From Pieris napi (taxonomy: Eukaryota > Arthropoda > Insecta > Lepidoptera > Pieridae), in the NCBI RefSeq assembly GCF_905475465.1, contig NC_062256.1:7387662-7451661 (forward strand): DNA of 64,000 nucleotides, written 5' to 3'. Shown piece by piece: positions 34,325-46,400 of the stretch. The notes under the pieces were generated by a model. The model ran no database searches. It saw nothing but the letters and a program-made list of their open reading frames with translations, and had not been told where the DNA came from. A program made the translations under genes and the position numbers. Every line of letters begins with the position of its first letter. Position 1 is the first letter of the stretch.

Positions 34325-37300
34325 ATGCCTTTCAAACCAGCAGACAACCCCAAGTGTCCAAAATGCGGCAAGTCCGTATATGCGGCGGAAGAACGTGTTG
34401 CTGGCGGACTCAAATGGCACAAAATGTGCTTCAAATGCGGTAAGTTTAACCAAATATATTAATATCTTTGATTAAAGATTACTGAAGACTTTAAGATGTA
34501 TGCAGTTGCCGTGAAGGCTTACTGTTTAATTTAAATATGTCTATTTCATCGTTCTTTAAATTAATTTAAAATTTCAATAATTAAAGAAGGAATAAGACAA
34601 GAAAATTTTAAGTAAATTCTATATATAGGAAGTATTGAAGACGATAAAAAATATTGTATGGTTCTTGGGTAGGTATGTTATTTGATATGTAACGAATGAA
34701 TGCAATGTAACAGTCGAAGAAAGTTCCTAAGTCTAGCTATACTCTCAGGGCGTATCTCCGATTATTTAGGAAATTGCCACGCTTATAAAACTAAGAAAGC
34801 CTGAGTGAGCAAAATGTACAGCCTTGGCTTGCTTTGAATATAGATTCAAATTCAATATTTTATACAGACATAAATTCCACACGAAATCTTTTTACAGACT
34901 ATTAACATACTCAAGTTAATAATTTCAAGTCGCAACGAGTTCAATTCTTGGAACACAATGGAATTTCCTGTGCAAACCTTATGTTTTAGATTTCAACTTT
35001 TACATATTAAAACGTGTAGTTAGAGCTTTAGTTACAATCAAAGTCAATATTTACTCGAATGATATAGCCATGAATTATATAAAGAGACTCTTATAACAAA
35101 ACATATAACATTCTGTAATGCTTTACATAGGTCTCTGCCAGAAGCTTCTCGACTCTACTAACTGCTCAGAACACGAAGGTGAACTTTTCTGCAAAATGTG
35201 CCACGCGCGTAAGTTCGGACCTAAAGGTTACGGATTTGGCGGCGGCGCTGGCTGCCTGTCGATGGACTCCGGTGAACATCTTAAGGGCGAGAATGCGTAA
35301 GTAGAACCTTCATTCAAACTCCCGCCGCCCGCGCCACTGAGGGTCTTTCCTTATCAAAGGTCGCAAGCCGACCGGCCTCTTGGCCCGTACGTAACAACAT
35401 TAACCGCGTGTACATAAACTCATAAGTAGAAGCGCGCTCGGCTGTACATTCTGCGCCTGACATGTGCATGACCAGTCTTCGTTTATGTCGCAACAGGAAT
35501 TGAGCGCGAGCAGAGTTCCAGCAGCGCTGGCGGGCACCGACACACATCTCGGTCCACCGGCGGCGCGTTGTCAACGTCATTCTATACTTTAAATTTAGTT
35601 AGGATTATTTATTCGCTATCGCTTAATTTATTTTGTTAATCGGTCTATTTTAAATTTATAAGAGAAAAAAAATAAAAAGTCGACTACCAATTCTGTGTAT
35701 TGCTCGAATCGGGGAGCGCGGCCGTGCCTGGCGCCGGTCCTTACCGACCCATGAAGGGCTCACGCCAGCACGGGCACGTTCCCAATCGAACCCATCCCTC
35801 CCTCAATCGAGGCGACCCCAACACACTGGAACAACGGTGAGAAAACCAATATGTAACGCCTCAGCACGACATCGAAACGCTCGTGACGCACCAGTAGAGC
35901 ATGCTAGAAAACTCTGTCTTTTTAATTTCTTGCTAAAACTGACACACAGTAATAACTGCTAACGCTTATTTGTATTCAAACTGATCAATGTATGTGATGG
36001 GATAAGGAAAGCGCCCTCTAAATCGTTAAAACTTGTTTTTTGAAAAGTGGCCGGCTGGGGCCGTAGCGGAGCGGGCGGCCGGGAGCCCTTTACCTTCTCC
36101 CATTACGGCGGAGGTGCGCCGCCGAAATCATCTGCTTCGCCGCCATTCGTTTGATTTATTAAAGTTGAATGTAGGGGCCGCTGGAGAGCTCTGGGGTCCA
36201 TAGCCTATTTAACATTTCTTCTTCATCTTTGCTCTGATGTTTTGCATTTACAATCCATAAATGATCAAAAACTTGTGAATACAGAAATGGATTGCGAACC
36301 AATGGAGCGTGTATGGAATCACGTGTTATTGCTAAGGCTCCACCTGGAGAGGGTTGCCCACGATGCGGTGGTTACGTTTATGCTGCAGAGCAGCAATTGG
36401 CTCTTGGAAAGGTAAGCGTCATACCTTCAAGAATCGAATTCTCAATCATTTTAACATGGCATTAAGATCTTAATGTGTATACCGAATCGAGTAAATCATG
36501 TAATAATCATCATTTCATCCTAGGCTTATCACAAAAAATGCTTCAATTGCTTAACATGCCACAAGAACCTTGATTCAATGATCCATTGTGACGGGCCTGA
36601 CAAAGAGATTTACTGTCGAGGTAAATAAGTCACATATTTGAATGAGGTTTAGTTTATCCCCTAGCATTAACCGCAAACATTGCCCTAACACCTGTTTTGT
36701 GACGCCTGCATGTCCTATTTACCCTTACTATGTTCACTGTTTGTCCAGGCGTGGCACAAGGAGTGTTTCAAGTGCGCTGATTGCTTGAAGCGGCTGGACT
36801 CCACAAACTGTTGCGAGGGTCCCGACAAAGATATTTACTGCAAAGGTTGGTCTGGTGTGATTCATGTGACTCCTTCAACTAATTTAATCTAAGTTTTGTT
36901 AACACATGTGAATGAAGAGTTATGTGAGAGGTTTCTGGTTATAATAGTGATTGTTTTTCAGTGTGCTATGGAAAGAAGTTTGGACCCAAGGGGTACGGTT
37001 ATGGCAAGGGCGCAGGTGTCCTTCAAAGCGACCCTTACGCGAACGGGTGAGCCTTATATTAATTTCACAGACACTTTAATACACATAGATATGAAAGTAT
37101 AGTTTATAAAGATATTTACTGAAGGACACAACGGTCTTATATCATAGTAATCAGTGTAGAAGTATTTATCCACCTACTAATATCTGGTGAAATCGAAAGG
37201 AAATGCAAACTTACAAACTAAGCTATATTTATAACAATAATACAAAATTAAACTAATTTTAATACTATGATTCTATCTAATTAAAATATAACAGATCCAA

Positions 37301-40300
37301 TGGAATTATTAAACAACATACAATTTTGTAATTCAAATATATTATCACCGTTTTCGAGACTCTAGAAAAATGAGTCCTAAGTCCAAAATTGAGCTTCAGC
37401 AAATAGCCGATAGTGTATATAAGAAGCTAGGTTTGCCAAAAGGACAATAAGCCGCATATCATCAGCGATTAGCAACAAGTCTAAACTTATCCATTCTCAG
37501 GTTACAGACAGGTTTCGGATATTTCCATCGTGAGTTTCATAAAAACAACTTATAATACAAACAAGAGCTGGCGTCGTGCCAAAATCAAAATAGAACGTCC
37601 GTTCTCGAACCGACTAATTTTAATATAGATCTCGCCACGCTTACAACATATTTAATCTGATGTCCACATATTTTCTTTATTATTAGGTCACACACTTTGG
37701 TTTCGTCATGTTATGTAAGAGTATTTTAGCGCAAGTGTAATCTTCCTATAGGTGAATAGTCTACACTTAGATACTCAGTAGAATTAGGACGTAAAACGCA
37801 AGATGTTTTTGTTAAGACTCGTGTCTTGAAATCATTTTTAACGTTCCAAAGAAGGTAATATAATAAATATATGTAGTATCGATTATATTTACGTGAAGAC
37901 TACATTTTATTTATTATTGGCAATGGATTTTCCTAATCCTCTTTTGAAATATGTAGGCACACACACCAAAATATTACGTAGATACTCTACACATTACACA
38001 ATTAATATTTTAGATTTCAAAAAACAAACTTTTAAAGGATTTCTTCTTTCTTTATTAGGGACCATGCACCCAGAACCACGGTGATCGACACCGCAGCGAT
38101 CCAAGCACCTCCTGGCAAGGGATGCCCCCGATGTGGTGGCGCTGTTTACGCCGCGGAGCAAGTTCTGGCCAAGGGCCGTGAATGGCATCGCAAGTGCTTC
38201 AAATGCCGCGACTGTACAAAGACGCTTGACTCGATAATCGCATGCGATGGTCCAGACAATGATGTTTACTGCAAAACTTGTTATGGCAAGAAATGGGGAC
38301 CTCACGGTTATGGATTCGCTTGTGGATCCGGCTTCCTTCAGACCGACGGTTTGACGTGAGTACTTCTGTAGTAAAGTAGGAATTTTCTACAGCCGTTATA
38401 AGATATTTAAGTTCACAGTTAAGTGGTCCATCCTTAAGCCTTATGCTTCTTTAAATCAGTAAAAAACTGCTAGTATGTAGGGTCTTTACTCGTTTAGTCC
38501 TATCCAGTGCTAAGTTGATTGGGGTTCTTGCTTAATTTTAAATGATCAGCATATTACCACAGAATTTTGTATCTACGAATAGGTTTACATAGAATTAATC
38601 TGTTTAAAAGTTTTTAATTATAAAAACTTTTAGTGAGGACGAGATCTCTTCTAACCGTCCATTCTACAATTCTGACACAACATCAATCAAGGCGCCTAAG
38701 GGACAAGGTTGTCCGCGATGCGGTGGAATGGTCTTCGCCGCTGAGCAACAACTTGCCAAGGGCACAGTAAGTATTTAGTACTTATATAGAGAATATATTT
38801 TAATGTAGCTTATTTGTACCAGCTACTCACTTTTTATTTGTCCCTTGCTCTAAATTTAAGAAAAATTGTTGGGAAGGCCTCAAAGAACACTTATATTATT
38901 AAAACCAATTTTGATAAAGTTTAATTTATACTTAAAGCAAGGAGTAGTTTTGTTTTCACAAATATGTTGGGAATAAGAATGTTATTCTCATAGTTTTGAC
39001 TATTTCAATTAGTAATATCTATCACGTTTATCTCAGATGTGGCACAAAAGATGCTTCAACTGCGCGGAATGCCATCGCCCACTTGATTCCATGCTAGCAT
39101 GTGACGGACCAGACAAGGAAATCCACTGTCGGTCATGCTACGCTAAACTTTTTGGACCTAAGGGATTCGGTTATGGCCACTCACCCACCCTTGTATCCAC
39201 CGACTCTGAACCCACCACGACATAGTAAGTAAAAGTTATAAGAATTTTATTTTTAAATATTAATATGTACATAATATATTGCCTCAACATAAGCTATAAA
39301 CCCGTAGATGAAGGGTTTAATTCCAGGCTAAGATATAATTGTCAAATTAAGACAGCTATGAGTTACAGATATGCCATTCACTTGCACATATTTAGAAAGG
39401 CCCCTGTATCATTTCTCAGTGGTTAAGTGACTTCTCATGTTACAAATTTCAATTAAAACATTTAAGTAAAATAAACTATAACAATAAAGTTAAATAATTA
39501 GACAATTCCAATAACAGTAAGGTTTTTAAACATATATTAACCTGTCTGCTATATTACAGCACTGAACAAGTACCGTTCACTGGACCTAAAGCCGCAAAAG
39601 GAAAAGGCTGCCTCCGCTGTGGATTCCCAGTGTATGCTGCTGAACAAATGAACTCAAAGAATGGCACATGGCACAAACGGTGCTTCTCATGTGCAGACTG
39701 CCATAGATCTCTTGTAAGTACTTACTGTCTGATATTACTATGTAACAAATACTAGCTAAGTATAATTTTTATAGTTAGCAAATAGTAAACTTTTGTCTAA
39801 TGCAATAAAAGAGAGCCCTAAACTTGTACTAATGATTGAAATAAAACACTTAAAATGTATGTAAACTATTTATTAACAATTAAATTAGATTTGTCTTTAA
39901 AAATCCTCTATCATCATCATCTTCTTTAACTAAATGAGTATTCAAGAATTCTTCTACAGAGTCAGTATTCCATTTTTCTATAGCAACTGTATCCTTGACT
40001 ATACCATCTTTGTCTAACAATTTAATAATTGGGTCTAAGCCTCGTACATACTTAATTTGTAGATTAGGGAATTTGGCCGGTCTATCACTTTTAACAAATG
40101 CCTGGATTTGTGGATACGCCGGGAATTTACACGTACAAACTTCAAGTATCGCTCGCGCGTACTTTTTCTCCTTAGGCGCCGATTCATCTTGGTGACAACA
40201 TTGCTTGCAGTGTTCAACTAATTGGTCCAAACTGAAATCTTTTAATTGATCACAAGAGGAACACAGTAGATTCGATTTAATGAATCCCAAAGATGAACAA

Positions 40301-40902
40301 TCTTCACTTGATAATTCCCCCTGACTACTATGTATTAAAAGTACTGCAAAAGCCACTGTTAAATACGAACACATCATTTTTGCCTAATTGTTAGTATGCA
40401 TTCAATTAAAACTCTATTAAACGCAAATATTCATTGCAATTTTGAAAACAAATCACTTAAAACCACGACAGAGGGTATTCAACTGTCAGAAGTCAGAACT
40501 CAGATAAGAAACCGTCAGTTGTCAATAACAGCTCTATTGGATGGCATATTTGTTTTTGTGTATAGCAACAGCATGTACTATTCTAAAGTCCACAGCATAT
40601 TTCGAAAATTACCGCAAAATGCAATAAAAATTTTGGCAGGTCCCATTGCAACTATTGTTAGAAACCTTTATCTACTTATGTGAAGAAACTATATACGATG
40701 AGCATTGAAGAGCTACTCAGAACATCAATATCCTAATTCTGGCTAGAGGATGTTATTAACAACATTTATTCTTTTTAAGGATTCGACGAATTTGAACGAC
40801 GGGCCCAATGGTGAAATCTACTGCCGCGGCTGCTACGGACGTAACTTCGGACCCAAAGGAGTGGGTTTCGGAATAGGAGCAGGCACATTGACCATGGCTT
40901 AG
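34325..40902 (+). CDS. Mlp84B: Muscle LIM protein, five LIM domains
   Basis: Coding exons: 34325-34439, 35131-35296, 36285-36411, then either 36524-36620 or 36749-36845, then 36962-37046, 38059-38355, 38634-38766, 39037-39224, 39560-39713, 40780-40902 (TAG). All junctions have AG/GT and matching phases. The sum is 1485 nt, or 494 residues, close to fly Mlp84B. Five LIM domains start at about Cys 11, 118, 219, 322 and 420, each with CPRC-type pairs, the WHK.CF.C core and a trailing GPKG.G.G motif. Such proteins sit at Z-discs and muscle nuclei and stabilise sarcomeres. The ATG context is CACAATGC, 19 nt into its exon. Poly(A) signals AATAAA occur at 41036 and 41541. A SELENOF-like gene lies antisense inside the last intron. 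Identification is firm. Confidence 0.96.
35298..35690 (+). promoter_or_regulatory. Mlp84B: Alternative 3' end for a single-LIM short isoform
   Basis: If the donor at 35297 is not used, the frame reads GCG TAA and stops at 35300, giving a 94-residue, one-LIM protein ending HLKGENA. That is the size of insect Mlp60A-type short proteins. The following about 380 bp are GC-richer than the other introns, contain ATTATTTATT, and reach an AATAAA at 35671-35676. Note that any phase-2 intron with a GTAA donor gives an immediate stop, so the stop alone is weak evidence; the GC-rich leader to a poly(A) signal adds to it. Confidence 0.45.
36524..36620 (+). other. Mlp84B: Mlp84B alternative exon, version 1 (LIM2 second finger)
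   Basis: 97 bp between CATCCTAG and GTAAAT. It encodes AYHKKCFNCLTCHKNLDS and on to EIYCR, supplying the His and Cys ligands of the LIM2 fingers. It is phase 0 in, phase 1 out, and joins to exon 36962 to complete YCRVCYGKKF. Confidence 0.85.
36749..36845 (+). other. Mlp84B: Mlp84B alternative exon, version 2 (LIM2 second finger)
   Basis: 97 bp between TTTGTCCAG and the weaker donor GTTGGT. It encodes AWHKECFKCADCLKRLDS and on to DIYCK, with 19 of 32 residues equal to version 1 and all metal ligands kept. Its phases are the same as version 1. Using both exons, or neither, would shift the frame, so only one can be used at a time. Confidence 0.85.
39880..40377 (-). CDS. SELENOF: Selenoprotein F / Sep15 homologue with Cys in place of Sec
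   Basis: An uninterrupted 165-codon frame runs from ATG at 40377 to TAA at 39880, with AATAAA (39874-39869) only six bases past the stop. The protein has a signal peptide (hydrophobic residues 5-16, likely cut after SQG at 20), then a Cys-rich N-terminal domain (Cys 27, 39, 42, 57, 60, 61), which in this family binds UGGT. A thioredoxin-like domain follows with the redox motif C81-T-C83, then the family signature QIKYVRG and KWNTDSVEEFL. Vertebrate Sep15 has Cys-Gly-Sec here. The second position is TGT (40131-40129), so no recoding is needed. The acidic end (KEDDDD) is followed by RGFLKTNLI, with no KDEL. It acts in the ER in glycoprotein folding. It is intronless and lies antisense in the last Mlp84B intron. 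Confidence 0.93.
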   Translation of the reverse strand: MMCSYLTVAFAVLLIHSSQGELSSEDCSSLGFIKSNLLCSSCDQLKDFSLDQLVEHCKQCCHQDESAPKEKKYARAILEVCTCKFPAYPQIQAFVKSDRPAKFPNLQIKYVRGLDPIIKLLDKDGIVKDTVAIEKWNTDSVEEFLNTHLVKEDDDDRGFLKTNLI

Positions 40903-43009
40903 TTGAACTATGAAGCTGGACTTTATAGGGTTTAAGTGTGAACGGTAGCATGAAAGGAATTTAATCTGGGTCATGTTGCTACCTATCATACCATGGACTA
41001 AACTGGTTTTAATCATGGTTGATAAATATGAGACTAATAAATAGATATAGTTATGTATTTTATAATGTAAGAACAAATATTTTATGATAAAATTTAAACA
41101 AGGTTACATTCCTTTCATTTAAGCATAAACTGTGATGAATGTTTGGGCCCTTGGTTTATATTCGTCATAAAATATTAATGTAAAATGCATAGATATAGAT
41201 TACAGAGATAAGTGTACAAAATTTATTTTATAATCATAAATATTAAAAAAACTAAAAAAAAAATACAGTGGCATTGTGTTACTTCAATTATTGAGGTAAT
41301 TAAACTATCCTGTACGTGGCTATGATTGCTTTAGCAATTTCGACCGACCAGATCTCGGCAGATCTGAAGCGCATCATCACTATCAACTGTACCAAAGATT
41401 TTGTACATAATCTTATATAATACGGCAATAAGTTGTGCTAGATCTAACAACCGCTTGAAGCTTTTGCACTTTTTATGTAAGATATGAGTTAAGACAGCTT
41501 ATTGCAATTACTAAGCGAAATCATTGTATCATTTTTATTAAATAAAATCGCTTTTAAAATGACTTTTTTATTTTACCCATAAATACAATTTTAAAGTGTA
41601 CCTACTTACCATAGCAAAACAATAATTGTTGCGTGAAACGAATCGCAGGACCATACGCCACGTGCGTAAAACGGGATACTTGTAATAAATTAAGATTTTC
41701 CTCGTCAAATAAACAAATATAAATTAAAATACGTAAATAATTGAAAAAATATTGTTTTAACTGCGGATTTGATCTGGGTTTTTCATATTGTAATCAAATT
41801 AATATAGCCTATAGGAATCTGAGACCAATAATGTTGTAGGGTTACTTTATTTATTCTCAGGAACATATAGAAATTACACAATAAAGAAAAAAAATCAAAA
41901 CATTTTATTTAATAATCACAGGTACATAATTAATCACAATATTTCAAATTTACATACATATTGTTTCATCTCAGAAATAATGATCATAAATTCAAATTGT
42001 TTTAGAAACCAAACTTAGTTCAGGAACATGCTATTACTCATCTGAGAAGAAAAAAACACTTAGATTTTTTCATGAAAAATTCAAGGATTTTTGTAATAAA
42101 AATGCTCATTAATCAATAAAAAATAATAATGATATGGCGAAGGAACGGTGGGAACGCTGCCAAAAAACATACATATTCATTTGTTTTTGTGATGTTTTTC
42201 TGTATATTTTTTGATTTTCTGTATAGATAGACCATTCTTAAGTAAAAATTATCATGATATATACTCAAATAATAAAGAAAATACCTTGTCGTGTATTTCT
42301 TTTCTATAAATAATTAGAGAATTTGAAAGAAGTTCCAGCCAGAAATTCTGATTTAAAAAACATAATTACAATTGAATACATAATATTTTTCAAAATGTAC
42401 AGCCATGCAAATTGTTCGACAAAACCTTAAAAATGAAGATAACACCTTATAACTATACAAATTTTGACCACTAGATGGCGTTAACCACCAGACTACTAAA
42501 CAGTTGAGGTAGCTTTTAAAATCTATAAAAAGGGATAATAGACAACTTGTTTAAGACAGGTATAAAAAGTACTGCCATTTTGATAATTCCACACAAAATC
42601 GAATAAAGTTGAATATATACTTGCTTACTATATCATGCCTTTCTAGATGGGTGTAAAAATTATAGAATAATGTTAGAGATAAGGCCGAATGATCAACTCT
42701 AAACTCTCGGTAACTTTTGGTCTCGACTTAAATGTCAAATATTAATAATTAGGAGAGCAGGAGCTTACTAAAAATTTCTTTCGGGATAATAAAGTAAAAA
42801 ACAATCCAGAAACTATAAAAAACCAAAAAAAGTGCTAAGGCGTGCTAATTCGGCAACTGGTTGGCGACTGAGTGGATGACGGAGCATACAAAGACGTGCG
42901 AACAACTGACGACGTCGCCATGGCGTCTCGGTGAGGCTCTTAAACTATGTGCTATTACTAATGTATGGAATTAATATGAATTTAATAAAACATACAACCT
43001 ATATGGCAA
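40903..43009. other. Mlp84B 3'UTR and convergent intergenic region
   Basis: The Mlp84B 3'UTR extends to poly(A) signals at 41036 or 41541. Beyond that is AT-rich sequence with no gene or shared repeat recognised. The XPC gene ends at 43499 on the opposite strand. Confidence 0.5.
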
Positions 43010-43263
43010 GTTTTTTTTTATGGCTCTGGCACGATTTGTGCATTAGCGAGCGTCAAGTATAGGATTTTTTATAATTCGTTCTTGTCTTTCAGAAATTCGA
43101 CCGTGTCCTCCATGTACGGTTTAGGCACTCGCCCGGTACCGCACAACCCTCCCAAAGGCCGAGAACAAATTTAAATTAAATTAAAACTTGCCCTCGAACC
43201 GGGAATCGAACCCGGTACCCCTCACCTAGCTGCCACTTAATAAGACCGCTAGGCTATGAGGCC
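43010..43263 (-). mobile_element. tRNA-derived SINE, family C
   Basis: The minus strand head TGGCCTCATAGCCTAGCGGT has an A-box-like core, followed by GGGTTCGATTCCCGGTTCG (B box) and a body ending ATCGTGCCAGAGCCATAAAA with a run of A. The cloverleaf does not close, so it is not a tRNA gene. It is a single copy in this window. Confidence 0.65.
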
Positions 43264-43498
43264 AATATGGCAAGTTATAACCGAATGAGGAGGTTATTAA
43301 TTGGACGTGTATTTTTTTGTGACGTTTACATATTTACCAATAAAAATACCCAGGCAACTTGTACCAAATTAAGTATGAGAATGTTACCAGTGACAAAATA
43401 ATACTAAGATAATACCAGCTCTTACTAAGCTATATCAAAAATAAGCGAAAAATCTTAAAATTAATTTTACTGTGATTTTATCACAAAAAAATATAAAA

Positions 43499-46400
43499 TT
43501 AAACCTTCTTAGAAGTTACGAATCGCGGCCCTTTACGTTTCTTATTATCAGAAGTACTCGGCTCTTCAAATCCATATTTAGCTTTGAGCCTCTCTTTAAT
43601 AAAGAGGCCTTTAATGAGCCTCCTCCAATTACCATAGACACGCGTCTCAATTTTTTCTCTTTCTCTCTTCTCTAACTCTTCTTGGTCCTGGAATATTTAT
43701 AAATCTATTTAATCCTCGATTTTGAACTTTAATTTATTTCCAAGAATTATAAAATGTAGCTAGTAATTTACATATAAAAAAATAATAATTCTCATCACGA
43801 GGTTGTAGGTTCGATCCCCTGCTGTCCATTAATGGACTTTCTTTCTATGTGCATTTTTTATTCCCTCGAAAGGTGAAGGAAAACATCGTGAGGAATCCAG
43901 CTTGCTTTAGACCCAAAAAGTCGACAGGGGATCATGAAACAAATATCGAAATTTGAGGCCCAGAGCTAATATAGATAATATAATAGGTTGTAGCCCTTTA
44001 TCAAGCGTAGCTGAAATGAGTAAATTATTTCCAGAAATATATTTTTATTTTAGACGGGTTCCTAACATTATGCCTAGAGGGCGCTGAACAATAGGCCATT
44101 ACTAAAGGTGGACCCTTTAGATTTATTTTTATTTTTTAGACAATTTTTTTTAATGATATAGCATACAAAAATATACAATCCTTTATTTTCACCTGTCTAT
44201 CAAACCCATATTTTTATTTGGTAATTAAAAACTTATGACTTAAACTCTGAGGTTCATATAGAGAAAAATTCACAGAAAAACCTAAAAAGTTTTCATTACA
44301 GAAAACCGAACAGTCTCTGGAGTAACATAGAAAAATGTTCCATGTTGGTATGTACTAAAAAGGTAGGCTAAGAAAATCACATTAGCGTTCAAGTATTACG
44401 TAACGAATTTTTTTTCTATTTGTAAAACGTTACGATGCGGGGCGGGGATTGAATTACGCGTTATTGTTAATATTATTTTCGACTTTCCAGTACTTTTAGG
44501 TATAAAGAGTCACTGGGTGATCACGAAACAGTAAAACGTTACGGCGCGTTACATGGGGGGGGGGGGGGGGGGGGGGTTTGGTGTGACGTAATACTTGAAA
44601 GCTCTCTTAAGGAGAAACGAAGTTCGCGGGGCAGCTAGTTTTTATATGAAAATTCTCACCTTAACCCAAGCTTCAGTGATGATTTCCTCGAATTCCTTGC
44701 AAACAACGAATCCATCGAACACCGGATGAGTGTAGCCGCCATTGAAATCGAAACCCGTCATAGCCGGGGCGCAATCTATGTTTAGTTTCTTCGCCACTCT
44801 GTTTAAAGCTGGCACTGGAAAAAAAAATTAAATATAAATTTACAACATTAAAAACGCTTTGTTTTGGACTTAAATGCGTTTTATATTTAGTAATTTTAAA
44901 AAATTTATTTTAAGTAAGTTTAGGTAACACAATGTACACTTATGAACGTCAAAAAGATATATGTACATATTAAATGCTTCTAATTTTACATTTACTGCCA
45001 GTTCTCAAATCAAGGGCGTAGAACGGAAGAGAAGAACTGGTAATAAATTCTCCGCCACTCTTTTTAATCACTATGTTTTTTGTTTTACAAAATGTTTGTA
45101 AGGAGCTGCAACCATTACACCATGTTCCACATGACATCTTAAGTAATTAATACCTAATTACAAGTAAAAATAAATTAAAATAAAATTGTATCAGCTGTCT
45201 GCCGTTGACTACGATTGTCAAAAAGCACTTAAAACATCCCATTACGAAATAATTTAATTAAATCAAACCGACTTCGAATCTCAAAAACTACTAAACGAAT
45301 TTCAATGAGGCTTGTATTGTTCACATAGAATAACCTTAATTGAAATCAAAATTATGTATTTCCATATGACTTAGCGTAGAAACCAAAATAAAAACTTTTT
45401 TGCTATGAATTTTGATGTAGAGAGATAGATAATAGATATATATATTATTAGCTAACACAAAAGATTAGAACGTGTAGGTACTTCAGACTTTTAAAATCTA
45501 CTGAGGTTAGGTTAATAACAAGTCCGTTCCGCACGAAGTCTCGAAATAAAAGTGAGTCAACGCCGGTGTTGCCACGCTTTATATAGGTTTCTGCTACAAG
45601 ATGGCGTTAGTCCGCTAACAATATATTATAATAAGCAAAAACTTACACTTAATATGCACCGTTCCCTTGGGTAACATAGATTCCTTGAATAGTTCGACAT
45701 TTCCGTATGCATTTCTGGGGACTATGCCATTTTCAGCCGTCGGCGGCTCATAGTCTTGGATTTGCCAAGGCCCGAACACTTCCAGGGGTTTATCAGTAAT
45801 CATTTTATTTGAGAGCTGAAATATTTTCATAGACAAATAAAATATCAAGGCTGCAACTATACGGTACAAATATTTAAAAAAGGGTGCGTGTACTTAAGTA
45901 CGCGCGTAAGTTATACTTCTTTGGCATTATTAAAAATAGTTTTTGATTGCATGCAAATAATTAATTACAATTAAATAATCAAAGACTGGAAAAGGAGTCA
46001 TTATAGTCAATAAAGTTCAGTTTACATTTGAAAAATTAAATAAATAAATATTTATTATTATTCTCTTACATTAAGTGTAACATAAATTCTATTATTATTC
46101 GAATGTTGTTTTTAAATTATGTCCAATGCCGTAGCATCTTCCGTGGGCAACTTCATTCTGTTAATTTTGGGTCACGGTACGCGCGCATCGTAAAATTTCA
46201 CTCTCATCAATTTTTCATAACGCGCCTACAGAAGTATAACTTCAAAAATTATATAGTATAAAAAAATATACAGTAGAAACTGCAAATATCGAAAACACAT
46301 TCAAATAGATTCATAGGCGTTACAACCCCCCCAAAAATATCAAATCCTACGCTGACATAACTAAGTTATATGTTGACAAAATTAATATTAAATCGATTAA

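Noticed and set aside
35700..36180. GC-rich patch in a Mlp84B intron as an internal promoter
   Set aside because: No TATA, CArG or MEF2-like motif was found, and although exon 36285 has an internal ATG, nothing else supports a start here.
40396..40683. 95-codon open frame beside the SELENOF gene
   Set aside because: No recognisable domain or codon bias, and it lies in the Mlp84B intron over the likely upstream region of the antisense gene.
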